In this document: piece after piece, positions 1 through 8,735 of the stretch
Position numbering within the stretch: position 1 is the first letter of the stretch
Layout: the number at the start of each line of letters is the position of its first letter
Assembly (NCBI GenBank): GCA_013002345.1
Contig: JABDKH010000059.1
Location: forward strand, 1-53,182
Length of the DNA: 53,182 nucleotides
Source: Rhodothermales bacterium
Lineage (GTDB): Bacteria > Bacteroidota > Rhodothermia > Rhodothermales > JABDKH01
Direction: 5' to 3'
Translations under genes and position numbers: made by a program
Notes under the pieces: generated by a model
What the model was told of the DNA's origin: nothing
Seen by the model: only the letters and a program-made list of their open reading frames with translations
Database searches by the model: none

Positions 1-435
1 ATCGCTGCTGTGTACGATGTCATTTCGGGGCCCGCCGGTGAGGAACGGGATTGGAACCGATTCAGATCGCTCTTCCTGCCGACCGCTAATCTCGTACCCA
101 TCTTCAGCAATCCGGAAGGTAGAGTCGACGTGCTCGAGATGACCCCTGAGGACTACATCGAACGGTCGGGTGTCCGTCTGGTGGAGATGGGGTTCTTTGA
201 ATCCGAGATTGCGCGGGTCGAAGAACGGTTCGGCAATCTGGTACACGCCTTCAGTTCGTACGAAGGTTTTCGCGGAGACGATCTTGAGACGCCGTTAGTT
301 CGTGGCGTCAATAGCATCCAGGTGCTGTTCAAGGATGGCCGGTGGTGGATCGCCAATCTTGCGTGGCAGCCGGAACAGGCCGGAGCAGGGATCTTGCTCC
401 CGCAGAAATACCTGCCGCTCGAATCGAAGGACTAG
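1..435 (+). CDS. NTF2-like (DUF4440/SnoaL-type) protein, 5' truncated
   Basis: The reading frame is open from the first base, so the gene almost certainly begins outside the window; a GTG at 10 is the only in-window alternative start. The visible 144 codons start with the YDVISGPAGEERDW stretch and end with a KDGRWWIANLAW strand followed by LPQKYLP. The length, the alpha-beta pattern and the late Trp-rich strand resemble small NTF2-like proteins, a cone-shaped fold used for ligand binding or catalysis. No catalytic residue set can be assigned, and a lost upstream signal peptide is possible. It ends 53 bases from the end of the convergent kinase gene. The family assignment is by recall of sequence pattern; function unknown. 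Confidence 0.6.
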   Translation: MAAVYDVISGPAGEERDWNRFRSLFLPTANLVPIFSNPEGRVDVLEMTPEDYIERSGVRLVEMGFFESEIARVEERFGNLVHAFSSYEGFRGDDLETPLVRGVNSIQVLFKDGRWWIANLAWQPEQAGAGILLPQKYLPLESKD

Positions 436-488
436 TTCGCTGCGTCCGCGGATGAGTAGATGGCCCCGGTCAAACGCCAGCTATTCGG

Positions 489-3400
489 CTAGCCTGTTGC
501 GGCCGGCTCTCGTGCTTTCTCGACCAGAAGCGCTTCGATACGCTTCTTCGCCGCCTGCACGCGCGGTTGTAGCTCGGGATCCGCACTCTCCCACCGCTTG
601 ACAAATCTTGCGAGCGTCTCAATCGCCTGGTCAGTCTCTCCCCGCTGCTCGTACAGCTGGGCCCGCCATTCCAATACCGGTCCAACCATCGCCGGATTAC
701 TGATAAGGCCACCCCACATTTCAGGAGCACTCGTGAAACGCTCAAAAGCGGCTGCCGCCTTCTCGTTCTGTCCTGCCGCCATGTAGACCGTGCCCATGAG
801 ATCCTGAAAACAGCGTCGACACCCGGCGTCCCTGTACGCCGATTCCATCTTTGGAATGGCGGTCTCCAGATCGCCCTCTCGCGCCATGACAAATGCATCG
901 ATGATGTTCGCAGCCTGATCATTGCGCTGCAGGGCAGCCGGAATCTCGGTCCTGTACCTAGTAATCCAATCGCGCGCCACGTCGACATCTCCAATCCAGG
1001 CGCTGATGCCCGCCACGAACGGATAGGGCCTGACTTGCGCCGGCCACGACTCCCACGGATACGCTGCCACAATGCGATCCAGCTCGGCGCGGATCTCCGT
1101 GTCAGACGCCGTAAGCTCGAGTACGGCAGAAAGCTGTCTCAGCTCTTCAAACATCGCACCGACTGTGTCTCCTGCTGCAAGTCTTCGCTCGCGTACCGAT
1201 GCACTCAGTCGCTGGTAGTCTGTCATCCTACCCTGCCCCGCCGAAAGCGCGGCCTTCGCACCCACGGACCGCCGCTGCCAGAAGTCGGCGCCTGAACGCG
1301 CGGCGACCGAGTCTGCCCAGGCGGTGGCAGCCTCAAAGTCATCATTCAGATAGGCAATCCCGACACGGGACGCCGGGACGTACGCATTGCCTGGCAACGC
1401 CACGTCGAAAGCGACCAACTCCTCCTCCACCTCGGCCCACCTCTCCTCAGCCACGAGATTCTCGATGAGGTTGGATCTGAACGTGAATCCCTCTGCGGCA
1501 CGAAGGGCACGCCGAAGAAGTCCGACGGCGTCAGCGTGTCGGCCACGCTGATTGTACACAATGGCGAGATTGTTTAATGCCGTAACGTCGTTCGGGTAAC
1601 GATCCAGAAGCGTCTCATAAACGACTCGTTCCTGTTCGTCGTCGCCCAGTACCGTGCTGTAGTAGTAGGCCTCCGTCAGCAGGCGCTCACGTACCGGAAG
1701 ATTCTGCCTAAGAGTGAAGGCCTTTTCGGAAGCACTCAACTGGAGGCTAAGCGGATCGCCGGCATTACCGTGGAGTACTGCCAGCTTCCGATACGCCATG
1801 GCGAACGTCGTGTCCAGCTCGATAGCCCGCTGCATGTGCTGGATCGCCGCGCGGATCCGCGCGGCGCTGGCGTCACTTTCTCCTTGCGAATACTCGCGAA
1901 GCGCTTCAAGCGAAGCCGTCGTCACATCCTCCAGCGGCTCGTTCGCACGGATCGAGACCAGAGACTCGCCGATGTCTTCGCGAAGGCGACCGGACAGCTT
2001 GTCAATCGCCGAGAGAATGGATGCGTCGTCTGCCGCATTCTCGCGCAGTGCCACAAGCTCGTTCCCGTCGGCAGAACTCACGCGGGCGGTCAATACGAAT
2101 CCCGCGCCCGCCGGCTGAATGTCGCCCGATACGACTGCGGCGGCCCCGCGACGGATCGCGATTTCCGACGCGATCGACTCAGACAACGCCGTGTCCGACG
2201 CCAACTGCATCTGCTCCAATGTGGCCTGCACTGCAGACCGATCCAACAGGTTCACAACCTCGGAGCGAGAAAGGTCAATCCGGAACGCCTCCGTCACCGT
2301 ATCACCCAACCCTTCGACGGCCGTCCGATTATTGAAGTCGGCAACTATAAACATGTCCTCGCGGTCCAGTGCGCCCGACGTAATCAACGTTGCGAACGGT
2401 CCTATTCCTGCGGCCCGCAGACCCATCGCGGCAAGCACGGCCACCACCAATGTCGCGGACGCCACAAACCCGCCCTGAAACGCCTTTCTCGTATCAAGCC
2501 ACGAGGCCAAACCGGTGAGCGAGCGTCGCTCGCCCGACAGCATTTCGGACCGCGCTTTCTCAAGCCGGAAGCCGTACAGAACGACCGGAAATCCGGCCAG
2601 TACCGCAACCACGGCAAGCGGGAAGACCCAGCCGGGCAGCCCCAGCATGATCATGGCGGCGTATGAAACACCAAGTATGAGCGCAGCGAGGATCGCGAAC
2701 TTTCCGACGGTCGACGTCATATCCGGACCTACAGGCGTCGTTCCCGCCGGTCGAACGCCCGAAACAGCGGACGTAGTAGCTGATACCTCGTGGGAAACCA
2801 GGTCGCGCAGGGCCACGACAATCTTGGAGGCATCAGATATTCGGTCATCGGGCTCCTTGGCCAGGCACCGATCAACGATATCGATGAACTCCGCCGGGAC
2901 ATTGGCGCGGCCGGTCGACACCGGCTGAACGTCCTCGTTCAGGATGGAGTACATGATCGCGGCTTCGTAGCCGCCCGAAAACGGCGGCGACCCCGTAAGC
3001 ATCTCATAGTAGAGCACGCCCAACGACCACAGATCGGTGCGGCGGTCGACATCACCTCCGCGAGCTTGCTCGGGGCTCATGTACGACGCCGTGCCCAGCG
3101 TCGACCCCGCTTTCGTTATGTCGGATGCCTCCCCAAGCTTGGCCAGTCCGAAATCGAGAATCTTTACCAGACCCGTCCGGGTCACCATGATATTCGCGGG
3201 CTTGATATCACGGTGGACTATGCCGTGGTCGTGCGCCGTCTTCAGCCCCTGCGCAACCTGGTGCGCAATGCTGTTGGCCTGATCGATCGGCAAGGGCCCC
3301 TGTTCCAGGAGATACTTAAGCGTCTGACCATCGTAGAATGTCATCACGATGTAGAGACGCCCGTCCTCGGCCTCGGCGATGTCGTGGATCGTGCAGATGT

Positions 3401-3602
3401 GCGGGTCGTCCAGCGCCGACGCCGCACGCGCCTCCTGTATGAAGCGCTGCTTCGACGTGGCGTCCGACTGCAAATGCTGGGGAAGAAACTTGAGGGCGAC
3501 GGAGCGATCGAGTTTCTCGTCGTGGGCGCGATAGACGATGCCCATACCCCCCTGGCCCAGTTGCTCCAGGATGCGGTACTGCCCGAAAGTGGATCCAATC
3601 AT
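489..3602 (-). CDS. Transmembrane serine/threonine protein kinase with TolB/FlgO-like and TPR C-terminus
   Basis: A 1037-residue Hanks-type kinase. The catalytic domain spans about residues 9-270, with glycine loop GQGGMGIVY, ATP lysine K38 in VALKF, catalytic HRDIKPAN (D132), DFG at 150-152 and SPEQARG in place of APE. HRD makes it an RD kinase, usually activated by loop phosphorylation. A hydrophobic region follows at about residues 300-400: two helices, a charged segment, then a third. After it comes a stretch starting FIVADFNNRT, like the TolB/FlgO-type domain found in acidobacterial and gemmatimonad kinases, then several tetratricopeptide-like helical repeats to the end. Likely role: a membrane-anchored one-protein sensor in which the C-terminal half binds a partner. 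Substrates cannot be told. ATG start at 3602; it is divergent from the transporter gene at 3770. Confidence 0.9.
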   Translation of the reverse strand: MIGSTFGQYRILEQLGQGGMGIVYRAHDEKLDRSVALKFLPQHLQSDATSKQRFIQEARAASALDDPHICTIHDIAEAEDGRLYIVMTFYDGQTLKYLLEQGPLPIDQANSIAHQVAQGLKTAHDHGIVHRDIKPANIMVTRTGLVKILDFGLAKLGEASDITKAGSTLGTASYMSPEQARGGDVDRRTDLWSLGVLYYEMLTGSPPFSGGYEAAIMYSILNEDVQPVSTGRANVPAEFIDIVDRCLAKEPDDRISDASKIVVALRDLVSHEVSATTSAVSGVRPAGTTPVGPDMTSTVGKFAILAALILGVSYAAMIMLGLPGWVFPLAVVAVLAGFPVVLYGFRLEKARSEMLSGERRSLTGLASWLDTRKAFQGGFVASATLVVAVLAAMGLRAAGIGPFATLITSGALDREDMFIVADFNNRTAVEGLGDTVTEAFRIDLSRSEVVNLLDRSAVQATLEQMQLASDTALSESIASEIAIRRGAAAVVSGDIQPAGAGFVLTARVSSADGNELVALRENAADDASILSAIDKLSGRLREDIGESLVSIRANEPLEDVTTASLEALREYSQGESDASAARIRAAIQHMQRAIELDTTFAMAYRKLAVLHGNAGDPLSLQLSASEKAFTLRQNLPVRERLLTEAYYYSTVLGDDEQERVVYETLLDRYPNDVTALNNLAIVYNQRGRHADAVGLLRRALRAAEGFTFRSNLIENLVAEERWAEVEEELVAFDVALPGNAYVPASRVGIAYLNDDFEAATAWADSVAARSGADFWQRRSVGAKAALSAGQGRMTDYQRLSASVRERRLAAGDTVGAMFEELRQLSAVLELTASDTEIRAELDRIVAAYPWESWPAQVRPYPFVAGISAWIGDVDVARDWITRYRTEIPAALQRNDQAANIIDAFVMAREGDLETAIPKMESAYRDAGCRRCFQDLMGTVYMAAGQNEKAAAAFERFTSAPEMWGGLISNPAMVGPVLEWRAQLYEQRGETDQAIETLARFVKRWESADPELQPRVQAAKKRIEALLVEKAREPAATG

Positions 3603-3769
3603 GAAGGGTAGCAGGGTGAGTCCGCCCCAAGAAACGTCACTGGCGTCTGGAATTCAATTGCGGAAATCGGTTGCGGCGTACCAAATATTGCGCATACGGC
3701 GCGTGGCTGGCGCGCCGATTCAACCAATTGCTTACCTTCGCCGACCACATCCGTCTCGACGTCCACCTG

Positions 3770-5065
3770 ATGAATTCATCCGTAACGACCGACCGCCGCA
3801 GTATCGCCTCCTGGGCGCTCTACGATTTTGCGAACTCGTCGTTTACCACGCTCGTCGTGACCTTCATCTACGCGACGTACTTCACGAAGGCCATCGCAGC
3901 AGACTCCGTATCCGGAACGGCGCAGTGGTCGCTGGCGGTGACGATCACATCGCTTGTGGTGGCCCTTGCATCGCCATACCTCGGGGCCATCGCCGACCGC
4001 GGCGGATACAGGAAACGATTTCTGCTGATCTCAACGATCGTAGTAATCGTGGGGAGCTTCGTCATGTTCTTCCCCGGACCCGGTCAGGTGTTGTACGCCC
4101 TGACGGTGTTTGTGATTGCCAACATCGCGTTTGAACTCGCCAACGTGTTTTACAACGCGTATCTCCCCGACCTTGCGCCACCTGACAAGATCGGTCGCAT
4201 ATCGGGTTACGGGTGGGCGCTCGGCTACGTCGGCGGATTGCTGTGCATGGTGATTGCGCTCTTCGCCCTGGTACAGGTAGACGTTCCTCCGTTTGGTCTA
4301 GACGCTTCGACGGGCGAACACGTCCGCGCCACCAATATTCTCGTGGCCGTGTGGTTCGCGATCTTCTGCATACCCATGTTCGTTTTCGTTCCGGAGCTGC
4401 AGCCCCGGCTCGTCGGGCGTGGCGACGGTGTGATGACAGAGGCCACGCGTCAGATCGTCCGCACGTTCCACGACATCCGGCGCTTCCGTCAGATCTTTCG
4501 TTTGCTGGTGGCGCGACTGATTTACAACGACGGGCTTGTGACCATATTCGCCTTTGGTGGCATCTACGCTGCCGGCACATTCGGCTTCACGATAGAAGAG
4601 GTGATGATCTTCGGGATTGCGCTGAACGTCTCGGCGGGGCTCGGGGCCTATCTGTTCGGATTTCTGGATGACAGGATCGGCGGAAAGAAGACGATCCTGA
4701 TCACGCTGGTCGGACTCACGTTTGCAAGCCTCCTCGCGGTACTCACGCACTCCGTGGCGCTCTTCTGGACGTCGGGAATCCTTGTGGGGTTGCTGGTCGG
4801 ACCAAACCAGTCGGCGAGCCGATCTCTGATGGGGCGATTCGTTCCGGACGACAAGGAAACGGAGTTCTATGGTTTCTTTGCATTCTCCGGCAAGGCGACT
4901 GCGTTTCTCGGCCCGCTTTTGCTGGGCCAGTTGACAGGGTTCTTCGGAAACCAGCGGTTCGGTGTCGCGATCGTCATGGTGTTTTTTATTATAGGAGCGT
5001 TACTGACCCTTCGCGTCGATGAAGCGGAGGGGATCGAACTCTCCGGTCGTCCGGCCCGTCGCTGA
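3770..5065 (+). CDS. UMF1-family MFS transporter (Atg22-like)
   Basis: A polytopic inner-membrane permease of about 431 residues. The N-terminus has the UMF1/Atg22 signature WALYDFANSSF followed by TTLVVTFIYATYF, and about twelve hydrophobic helices follow with a central charged loop (around FVFVPELQPRLVGRGDG). Fungal Atg22 exports amino acids from the vacuole; bacterial members have no settled substrate. The reading frame extends upstream to 3671, but I choose the ATG at 3770 (MNSSVTTDRRS) because the family signature starts a few residues later and the extension is basic and not membrane-like. A TACCTTCG motif at 3733-3740 lies 30 bases before it. The Nif3-like gene starts 12 bases downstream, so the two are probably co-transcribed. 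Confidence 0.88.
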   Translation: MNSSVTTDRRSIASWALYDFANSSFTTLVVTFIYATYFTKAIAADSVSGTAQWSLAVTITSLVVALASPYLGAIADRGGYRKRFLLISTIVVIVGSFVMFFPGPGQVLYALTVFVIANIAFELANVFYNAYLPDLAPPDKIGRISGYGWALGYVGGLLCMVIALFALVQVDVPPFGLDASTGEHVRATNILVAVWFAIFCIPMFVFVPELQPRLVGRGDGVMTEATRQIVRTFHDIRRFRQIFRLLVARLIYNDGLVTIFAFGGIYAAGTFGFTIEEVMIFGIALNVSAGLGAYLFGFLDDRIGGKKTILITLVGLTFASLLAVLTHSVALFWTSGILVGLLVGPNQSASRSLMGRFVPDDKETEFYGFFAFSGKATAFLGPLLLGQLTGFFGNQRFGVAIVMVFFIIGALLTLRVDEAEGIELSGRPARR

Positions 5066-5076
5066 CCGTCGTTCTT

Positions 5077-6201
5077 ATGGCATCAGTTTCAGATATAGCG
5101 AAGATCATTGAGGAGTGGGCGCCTCCGTCGACGGCGCAGTCCTACGACAACGTAGGCCTGCAGGTGGGGCGAGCGGAGCGATCCGTCAGCAGGGTGATCG
5201 TGGCGCTCGATCTCACGCCCGGAGTAGTCGACGAGGCCATCCGGAAGGATGCGGATCTGATTATCACGCACCACCCACTTCTCTTCCGACCGCTGAAGTC
5301 GCTCACCGGCGGCGACTTCGTAAGCGGACTGGCGCTGCGTCTGGCGGAGGCCGGCATCGCACTGTATGCGGCTCACACGAATCTTGATGCCGCGCGTGAC
5401 GGAGTTTCGTTTGCCCTGGCCTCCGCGTTGGATCTGCGTGGTGTGGAGTTTCTGACAACGCTTGAAGACTCGCTGTGCAAGCTGGTGACGTTCGTGCCGG
5501 AGAGCCACGAGTTGTTGGTTCGAGAAGCTATTGCGGCGGCCGGAGGCGGACGGATCGGCAACTACGATTCATGCGCCTTTGGGACGAAGGGCATCGGCTA
5601 TTTCCGGGCGGGCGAGGGTGCACAGCCTGCCGTCGGTGCGGCCGACGGTACGGTGCAATCCGTAGAGGAGGTTCGTGTCGAGGCGGAGGTGCCGACCTGG
5701 CGGGTAGCCCAGACAATCGCAGCGCTCCGATCGGCCCATCCGTACGAAGAAGTTGCCTACGACATCTACCCGCAGAACCGGCGCTACTCGGGTGCGGGGC
5801 TGGGGGCGGTTGGAGACCTGCCCGGGCCGATGGCGGTGCCAGACTTCCTGACTCACGTCGCGGCAGCGCTCAAGGCGGATGTGCTGCGCTTCTCAGGGCC
5901 CGATGAGGCAAGGATTTCGCGCGTCGCCGTCTGCGGAGGCGCTGGAGCTGACCTCATGGATTCAGCCAGACGTGCGGGTGCGCAAGCCTACGTCACATCA
6001 GATGTCTCGTACCACCGGTTTTTTGAGGTGTCGGACGAGCACGGGACCGCCGACCTGCTGCTCGTCGATGCGGGTCACTACGAGACCGAAGCCGGAACGG
6101 AGCAGTTGCTAGTCGACCGACTGAGACAGTCGCTGCCTGAGATCGAGTTTCATCCGACGACCGTTCGGACGAGCCCCGTCAGAACCTTCACCAGGTCCTA
6201 G
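5077..6201 (+). CDS. Nif3-like dinuclear metal centre protein (YqfO/YbgI family)
   Basis: A 374-residue member of the Nif3/DUF34 family, matching the long YqfO form. The N-terminal half has the metal-binding ITHHPLLF and AAHTNLDAA motifs and the C-terminal half has DAGHYETE. The middle third (about residues 130-235, including HPYEEVAYDIYP) is the PII-like insertion domain of long members. These proteins form toroidal hexamers with two metal ions per subunit; some are called GTP cyclohydrolase 1 type 2, but the physiological role is not agreed. It begins 12 bases after the UMF1 transporter gene and is followed by the zinc-ribbon-family gene and the RNase P RNA gene, an order I recall from other bacteria. 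Confidence 0.92.
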   Translation: MASVSDIAKIIEEWAPPSTAQSYDNVGLQVGRAERSVSRVIVALDLTPGVVDEAIRKDADLIITHHPLLFRPLKSLTGGDFVSGLALRLAEAGIALYAAHTNLDAARDGVSFALASALDLRGVEFLTTLEDSLCKLVTFVPESHELLVREAIAAAGGGRIGNYDSCAFGTKGIGYFRAGEGAQPAVGAADGTVQSVEEVRVEAEVPTWRVAQTIAALRSAHPYEEVAYDIYPQNRRYSGAGLGAVGDLPGPMAVPDFLTHVAAALKADVLRFSGPDEARISRVAVCGGAGADLMDSARRAGAQAYVTSDVSYHRFFEVSDEHGTADLLLVDAGHYETEAGTEQLLVDRLRQSLPEIEFHPTTVRTSPVRTFTRS

Positions 6202-6290
6202 CGCATCTTTGCTCCAAATGCTTCGAACATAACCTATCTCCTGCCGTATCATCTTGTTCGCCAACCCCCGACACGACACGTAAATCACGA

Positions 6291-7049
6291 ATGGTCACAG
6301 CGGTAGAATCAAGTATCAGTGAGCAGCTTCGGACCTTAATTCGATTGCAGCTCGTCGATTCGAAGATCGATCAGATCAAGAAACTCAGGGGAGATCTTCC
6401 GGACGAAATTCGGGATCTCGAGGATGAACGAACAGGCCTGGAGACTCGGATCGAGAAATACGACACGGAGGCAAAGGAGCACGAAGTCGGCAAGAAGCAG
6501 GCCGGGTTAGATATCAAGGACGCGGAAGACCTGATCAAGAAGTATGAGGAGCAGCAACTTCAGGTTCGCAACAACCGCGAGTACGACGCTCTGACGAAAG
6601 AGATCGAGGCCCAGCGCAACCGCATCGTCGAGGCTCAGAATCGGATTGAACTCATTGACGGCTCGAAGGACGAGCGCGAGGAGGCTGTAGCTGCGGCAAA
6701 GCTCCGACTCGACGAAATGGAGTCCATTCTCTCGGGTAAAAAGGCCGAGCTCGAAGAGGTTCTCAACGACACGAAATCTGAGCAGTCGAATCTTGAGAAG
6801 AAGCGGAAGGCGGCTGCCAGCGAAGTAGACCCGCGCTATCTACGAGCCTACGACAGGTTGCGAAATCGACTACGTGATGGACGCGCGGTGGTACCGCTCG
6901 ATCGTGGAGCCGCCGGTGGTTTTGCCGTTCCTCCGCAGCGTCAGGTTGAGATCCGGCAGGGCAACAGGATCGTCGCGTGCGAGCACACGGGTCGAATCAT
7001 TGTCGATCTGGAACTGTTTCAGAAGACGACGAAGGAGATGCCGCTCTGA
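6291..7049 (+). CDS. CT398/C4 zinc-ribbon-family coiled-coil protein with degenerate zinc ribbon
   Basis: A 252-residue protein. Residues about 10-190 form a long charged coiled coil (KIDQIKKLRGDLPDEIRDLE and similar heptads). The C-terminus is the conserved zf-RING_7 region, recognisable from PPQRQVEIRQ and the terminal GRIIVD. In typical members the ribbon reads like GACGGCF then CEHCG; here it reads RGAAGGFAV and CEHTG, so three of the four usual cysteines are absent and only one remains. The fold is therefore expected to lack structural zinc. No frameshift is visible: the frame is intact and flanking motifs are normal. The family is thought to act as an adaptor linked to secretion or nucleic-acid functions, but this is not settled. 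It ends 15 bases before the RNase P RNA helix P1. Confidence 0.88.
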   Translation: MVTAVESSISEQLRTLIRLQLVDSKIDQIKKLRGDLPDEIRDLEDERTGLETRIEKYDTEAKEHEVGKKQAGLDIKDAEDLIKKYEEQQLQVRNNREYDALTKEIEAQRNRIVEAQNRIELIDGSKDEREEAVAAAKLRLDEMESILSGKKAELEEVLNDTKSEQSNLEKKRKAAASEVDPRYLRAYDRLRNRLRDGRAVVPLDRGAAGGFAVPPQRQVEIRQGNRIVACEHTGRIIVDLELFQKTTKEMPL

Positions 7050-7064
7050 GGCATCGTCGGATTT

Positions 7065-7478
7065 GGTTATCGGTCGGATCATCGCGCCGCTCATCGAGCG
7101 GTGAGGAAAGTCCGAACACCACAGGGCACCGTGCTTCCTAACGGGAAGGCAGTTGCGTTCAGCGACTGACGGCAAGTGCAACAGAAAGCAAACCAGCCGA
7201 CGTCCCGGTTATCCGGGATCCGGTGATGGGTGAAATGGTGGGGTAAGAGCCCACCGGCGCTTCGGGTGACCGTTGCGGCCAGGCAAACCCCACGGGGTGC
7301 AAGGCCAAGCAGTACTGCTCCACCGCAAGGTGGGAAAGACGGCCCGTCTTGAATGCAGTACGGGTAGGCTGCTCGAGGCCTGCGGTGACGCAGGTCCCAG
7401 ATAAATGATGATCTCCTCGCACGCGCCCCGGCGGAAGGCAGGCGGGAAGACAGAATTCGGCTTACAGACCGATAACAC
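7065..7478 (+). ncRNA. rnpB: RNase P RNA, bacterial class A
   Basis: The catalytic RNA of ribonuclease P, which trims the 5' leader of tRNA precursors. Helix P1 is visible as GTTATCGGTC (7066-7075) pairing with GACCGATAAC (7467-7476). The conserved region I GAGGAAAGTCCGAACACC is at 7103-7120, the GGTGAAATGGTGGGGTAAGA region at about 7228-7247, and the conserved region V ACAGAATTCGGCTTA at 7450-7464 forms the other half of P4. The length of about 410 nucleotides and the layout fit type A. The ends are set by P1 and are approximate by a few bases. Its promoter must lie within the upstream coding region, unless it is processed from a longer transcript. Confidence 0.96.
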
Positions 7479-7481
7479 CGT

Positions 7482-7525
7482 CCCCGCGGCGGCTCTGCGA
7501 AAGCGGGGTCGCCGCTTGTTGTTCT
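7482..7525 (+). terminator. Probable terminator of the RNase P RNA gene
   Basis: GCGGCG (7486-7491) can pair with CGCCGC (7510-7515), and CCCCGC (7482-7487) can instead pair with GCGGGG (7503-7508), so two competing stems exist. The first is followed by the T-rich run TTGTTGTTCT. This is a plausible but not classical intrinsic terminator. Confidence 0.4.
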
Positions 7526-7630
7526 GTGAGGATTTGCGTCAGAACAAAAGGTGCGCCTGGGTGATTGGGCGAGTCATTACATTCGGCATGTCACAACGAA
7601 GTGACGTCTACCTCGCACGCCCGGGTTCGC

Positions 7631-7996
7631 CTACTCGTCGGGAGTATCGGTAGCGGCACTGCCGGCGTCGTCAGCTGCAGGCAGCGATTGAGCGTCGACC
7701 GGAGGGAGAACAGGCGCGGCCTGTCCGGTGGCGTCGCCCTGCTGAATGACGCTCTGACTACCCTCCTCGCCGCCAATAAAGAACGTAGTGACAACGCAGA
7801 GGAAGATGAACAGGGCGCCGAGCACCCATGTCGCTTTCTCCAGGATATCGGGCGCCGTACGCGTGCCAAGTAGGCTCTGCGTCGCTCCGCCGGCAGCGAT
7901 CCCGGCCAGTCCGCCTCCCTTGCCGCTCTGCAAAAGAACCACAAGGATCATGATGATCGCAATGAGTCCGATGATAACTACGAGAAGCGTGAACAT
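7631..7996 (-). CDS. secG: Preprotein translocase subunit SecG
   Basis: A 121-residue membrane protein with two transmembrane helices (about residues 2-22 and 55-75). The loop between them carries the SecG hallmark LLQSGKGGGLAG followed by a Gly/Ala/Ser-rich stretch (GGATQSLLGTRTAPDILEKAT). SecG binds SecYE and stimulates SecA-driven export at the inner membrane. The tail from about residue 76 is acidic and low in complexity, longer than in E. coli SecG, as is common in this phylum. It is the last gene of a minus-strand run (BamA-like, rsmE, Nudix, secG), though the 148-base gap upstream leaves room for its own promoter. Confidence 0.94.
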   Translation of the reverse strand: MFTLLVVIIGLIAIIMILVVLLQSGKGGGLAGIAAGGATQSLLGTRTAPDILEKATWVLGALFIFLCVVTTFFIGGEEGSQSVIQQGDATGQAAPVLPPVDAQSLPAADDAGSAATDTPDE

Positions 7997-8144
7997 GTCG
8001 GGTGCGGGAGTTTGTTAAAGGTCTCGACCACTCTTCATCCTGAAGCGGCCTAATTGACGGATCTACAGGAAAAATGGACGAAGGTCTAAAATACAGACAA
8101 AGACGTCCACTCATGTACTGGTTGAACGCCCTCGATCGCTTTTC

Positions 8145-8660
8145 TCATTCAATTCTTCCCAATTCAAGGCGCGCAGCCGCCATCATCAGCGCAACAGCGC
8201 TCTTCATGTCGATGATCTTGCCAGCCTTCGCCTCCGAAACCGCCTCTGTGAACGGCATCCGGACGTTCTCCATGAATTCCCCTTCCGAAAGAGCACGCGT
8301 GCCGGGCTGAAGGTCATGGGCCACATAGAAATGGATGATTTCGTTGCTGTAACCAATGCACGGATACAGGGACCCGAGTGACTCCAGTCGACCGGCTCGC
8401 CATCCCGTCTCCTCCTCCAACTCACGCCGCGCCACGTCCTCCGGAGATTCCCCCGCAATGTCGATCTTGCCCGCGGGCACCTCGAGGAATTCGCGTTTCG
8501 GAGGATATCGAAACTGCCTGACGAGCAGGGTCGAACCGTCGTCGAACAACGGTACGACTGCCGAGGCTCCCGGATGATCGATCCACTCACGAACAGACTC
8601 GTTTCCATCCGGAAGGCGAACGACGTCACGCCTCGCCTTGATCAACACACCGTCCACCAA
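8145..8660 (-). CDS. Nudix hydrolase, ADP-ribose pyrophosphatase-like
   Basis: A 171-residue Nudix hydrolase of the ADP-ribose/nucleoside-diphosphate-sugar type, cleaving a pyrophosphate to give AMP and ribose-5-phosphate or similar. The Nudix motif is GKIDIAGESPED followed by VARRELEEETGW. Between the first glycine and the first glutamate there are six residues instead of the canonical five (Gx5E), so the loop is one residue longer; the REx2EE core is normal. The upstream EVPAG and downstream PCIGYSNE (substrate-dimer loop) fit ADP-ribose pyrophosphatases. The start is a TTG at 8660; no ATG or GTG exists upstream before the in-frame stop. It lies 75 bases after rsmE in the same direction. 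Confidence 0.88.
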   Translation of the reverse strand: MVDGVLIKARRDVVRLPDGNESVREWIDHPGASAVVPLFDDGSTLLVRQFRYPPKREFLEVPAGKIDIAGESPEDVARRELEEETGWRAGRLESLGSLYPCIGYSNEIIHFYVAHDLQPGTRALSEGEFMENVRMPFTEAVSEAKAGKIIDMKSAVALMMAAARLELGRIE

Positions 8661-8735
8661 TTCGACGGACGAGACTGTTGTCTCTATTAAAGTATTGGAT
8701 TTCTTGATAACTATAACCCGCTGTGCTTCAGTGTA

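Noticed and set aside
1770-2666. Long open frame (298 codons) on the plus strand inside the kinase gene
   Set aside because: It is antisense to the well-supported kinase reading frame, and its Arg/His-rich translation has no recognisable domain; typical GC-rich shadow.
7405-7653. Open frame across the 3' half of the RNase P RNA gene
   Set aside because: It overlaps conserved RNA elements of rnpB (conserved region V and P1), which explains the sequence better than coding.
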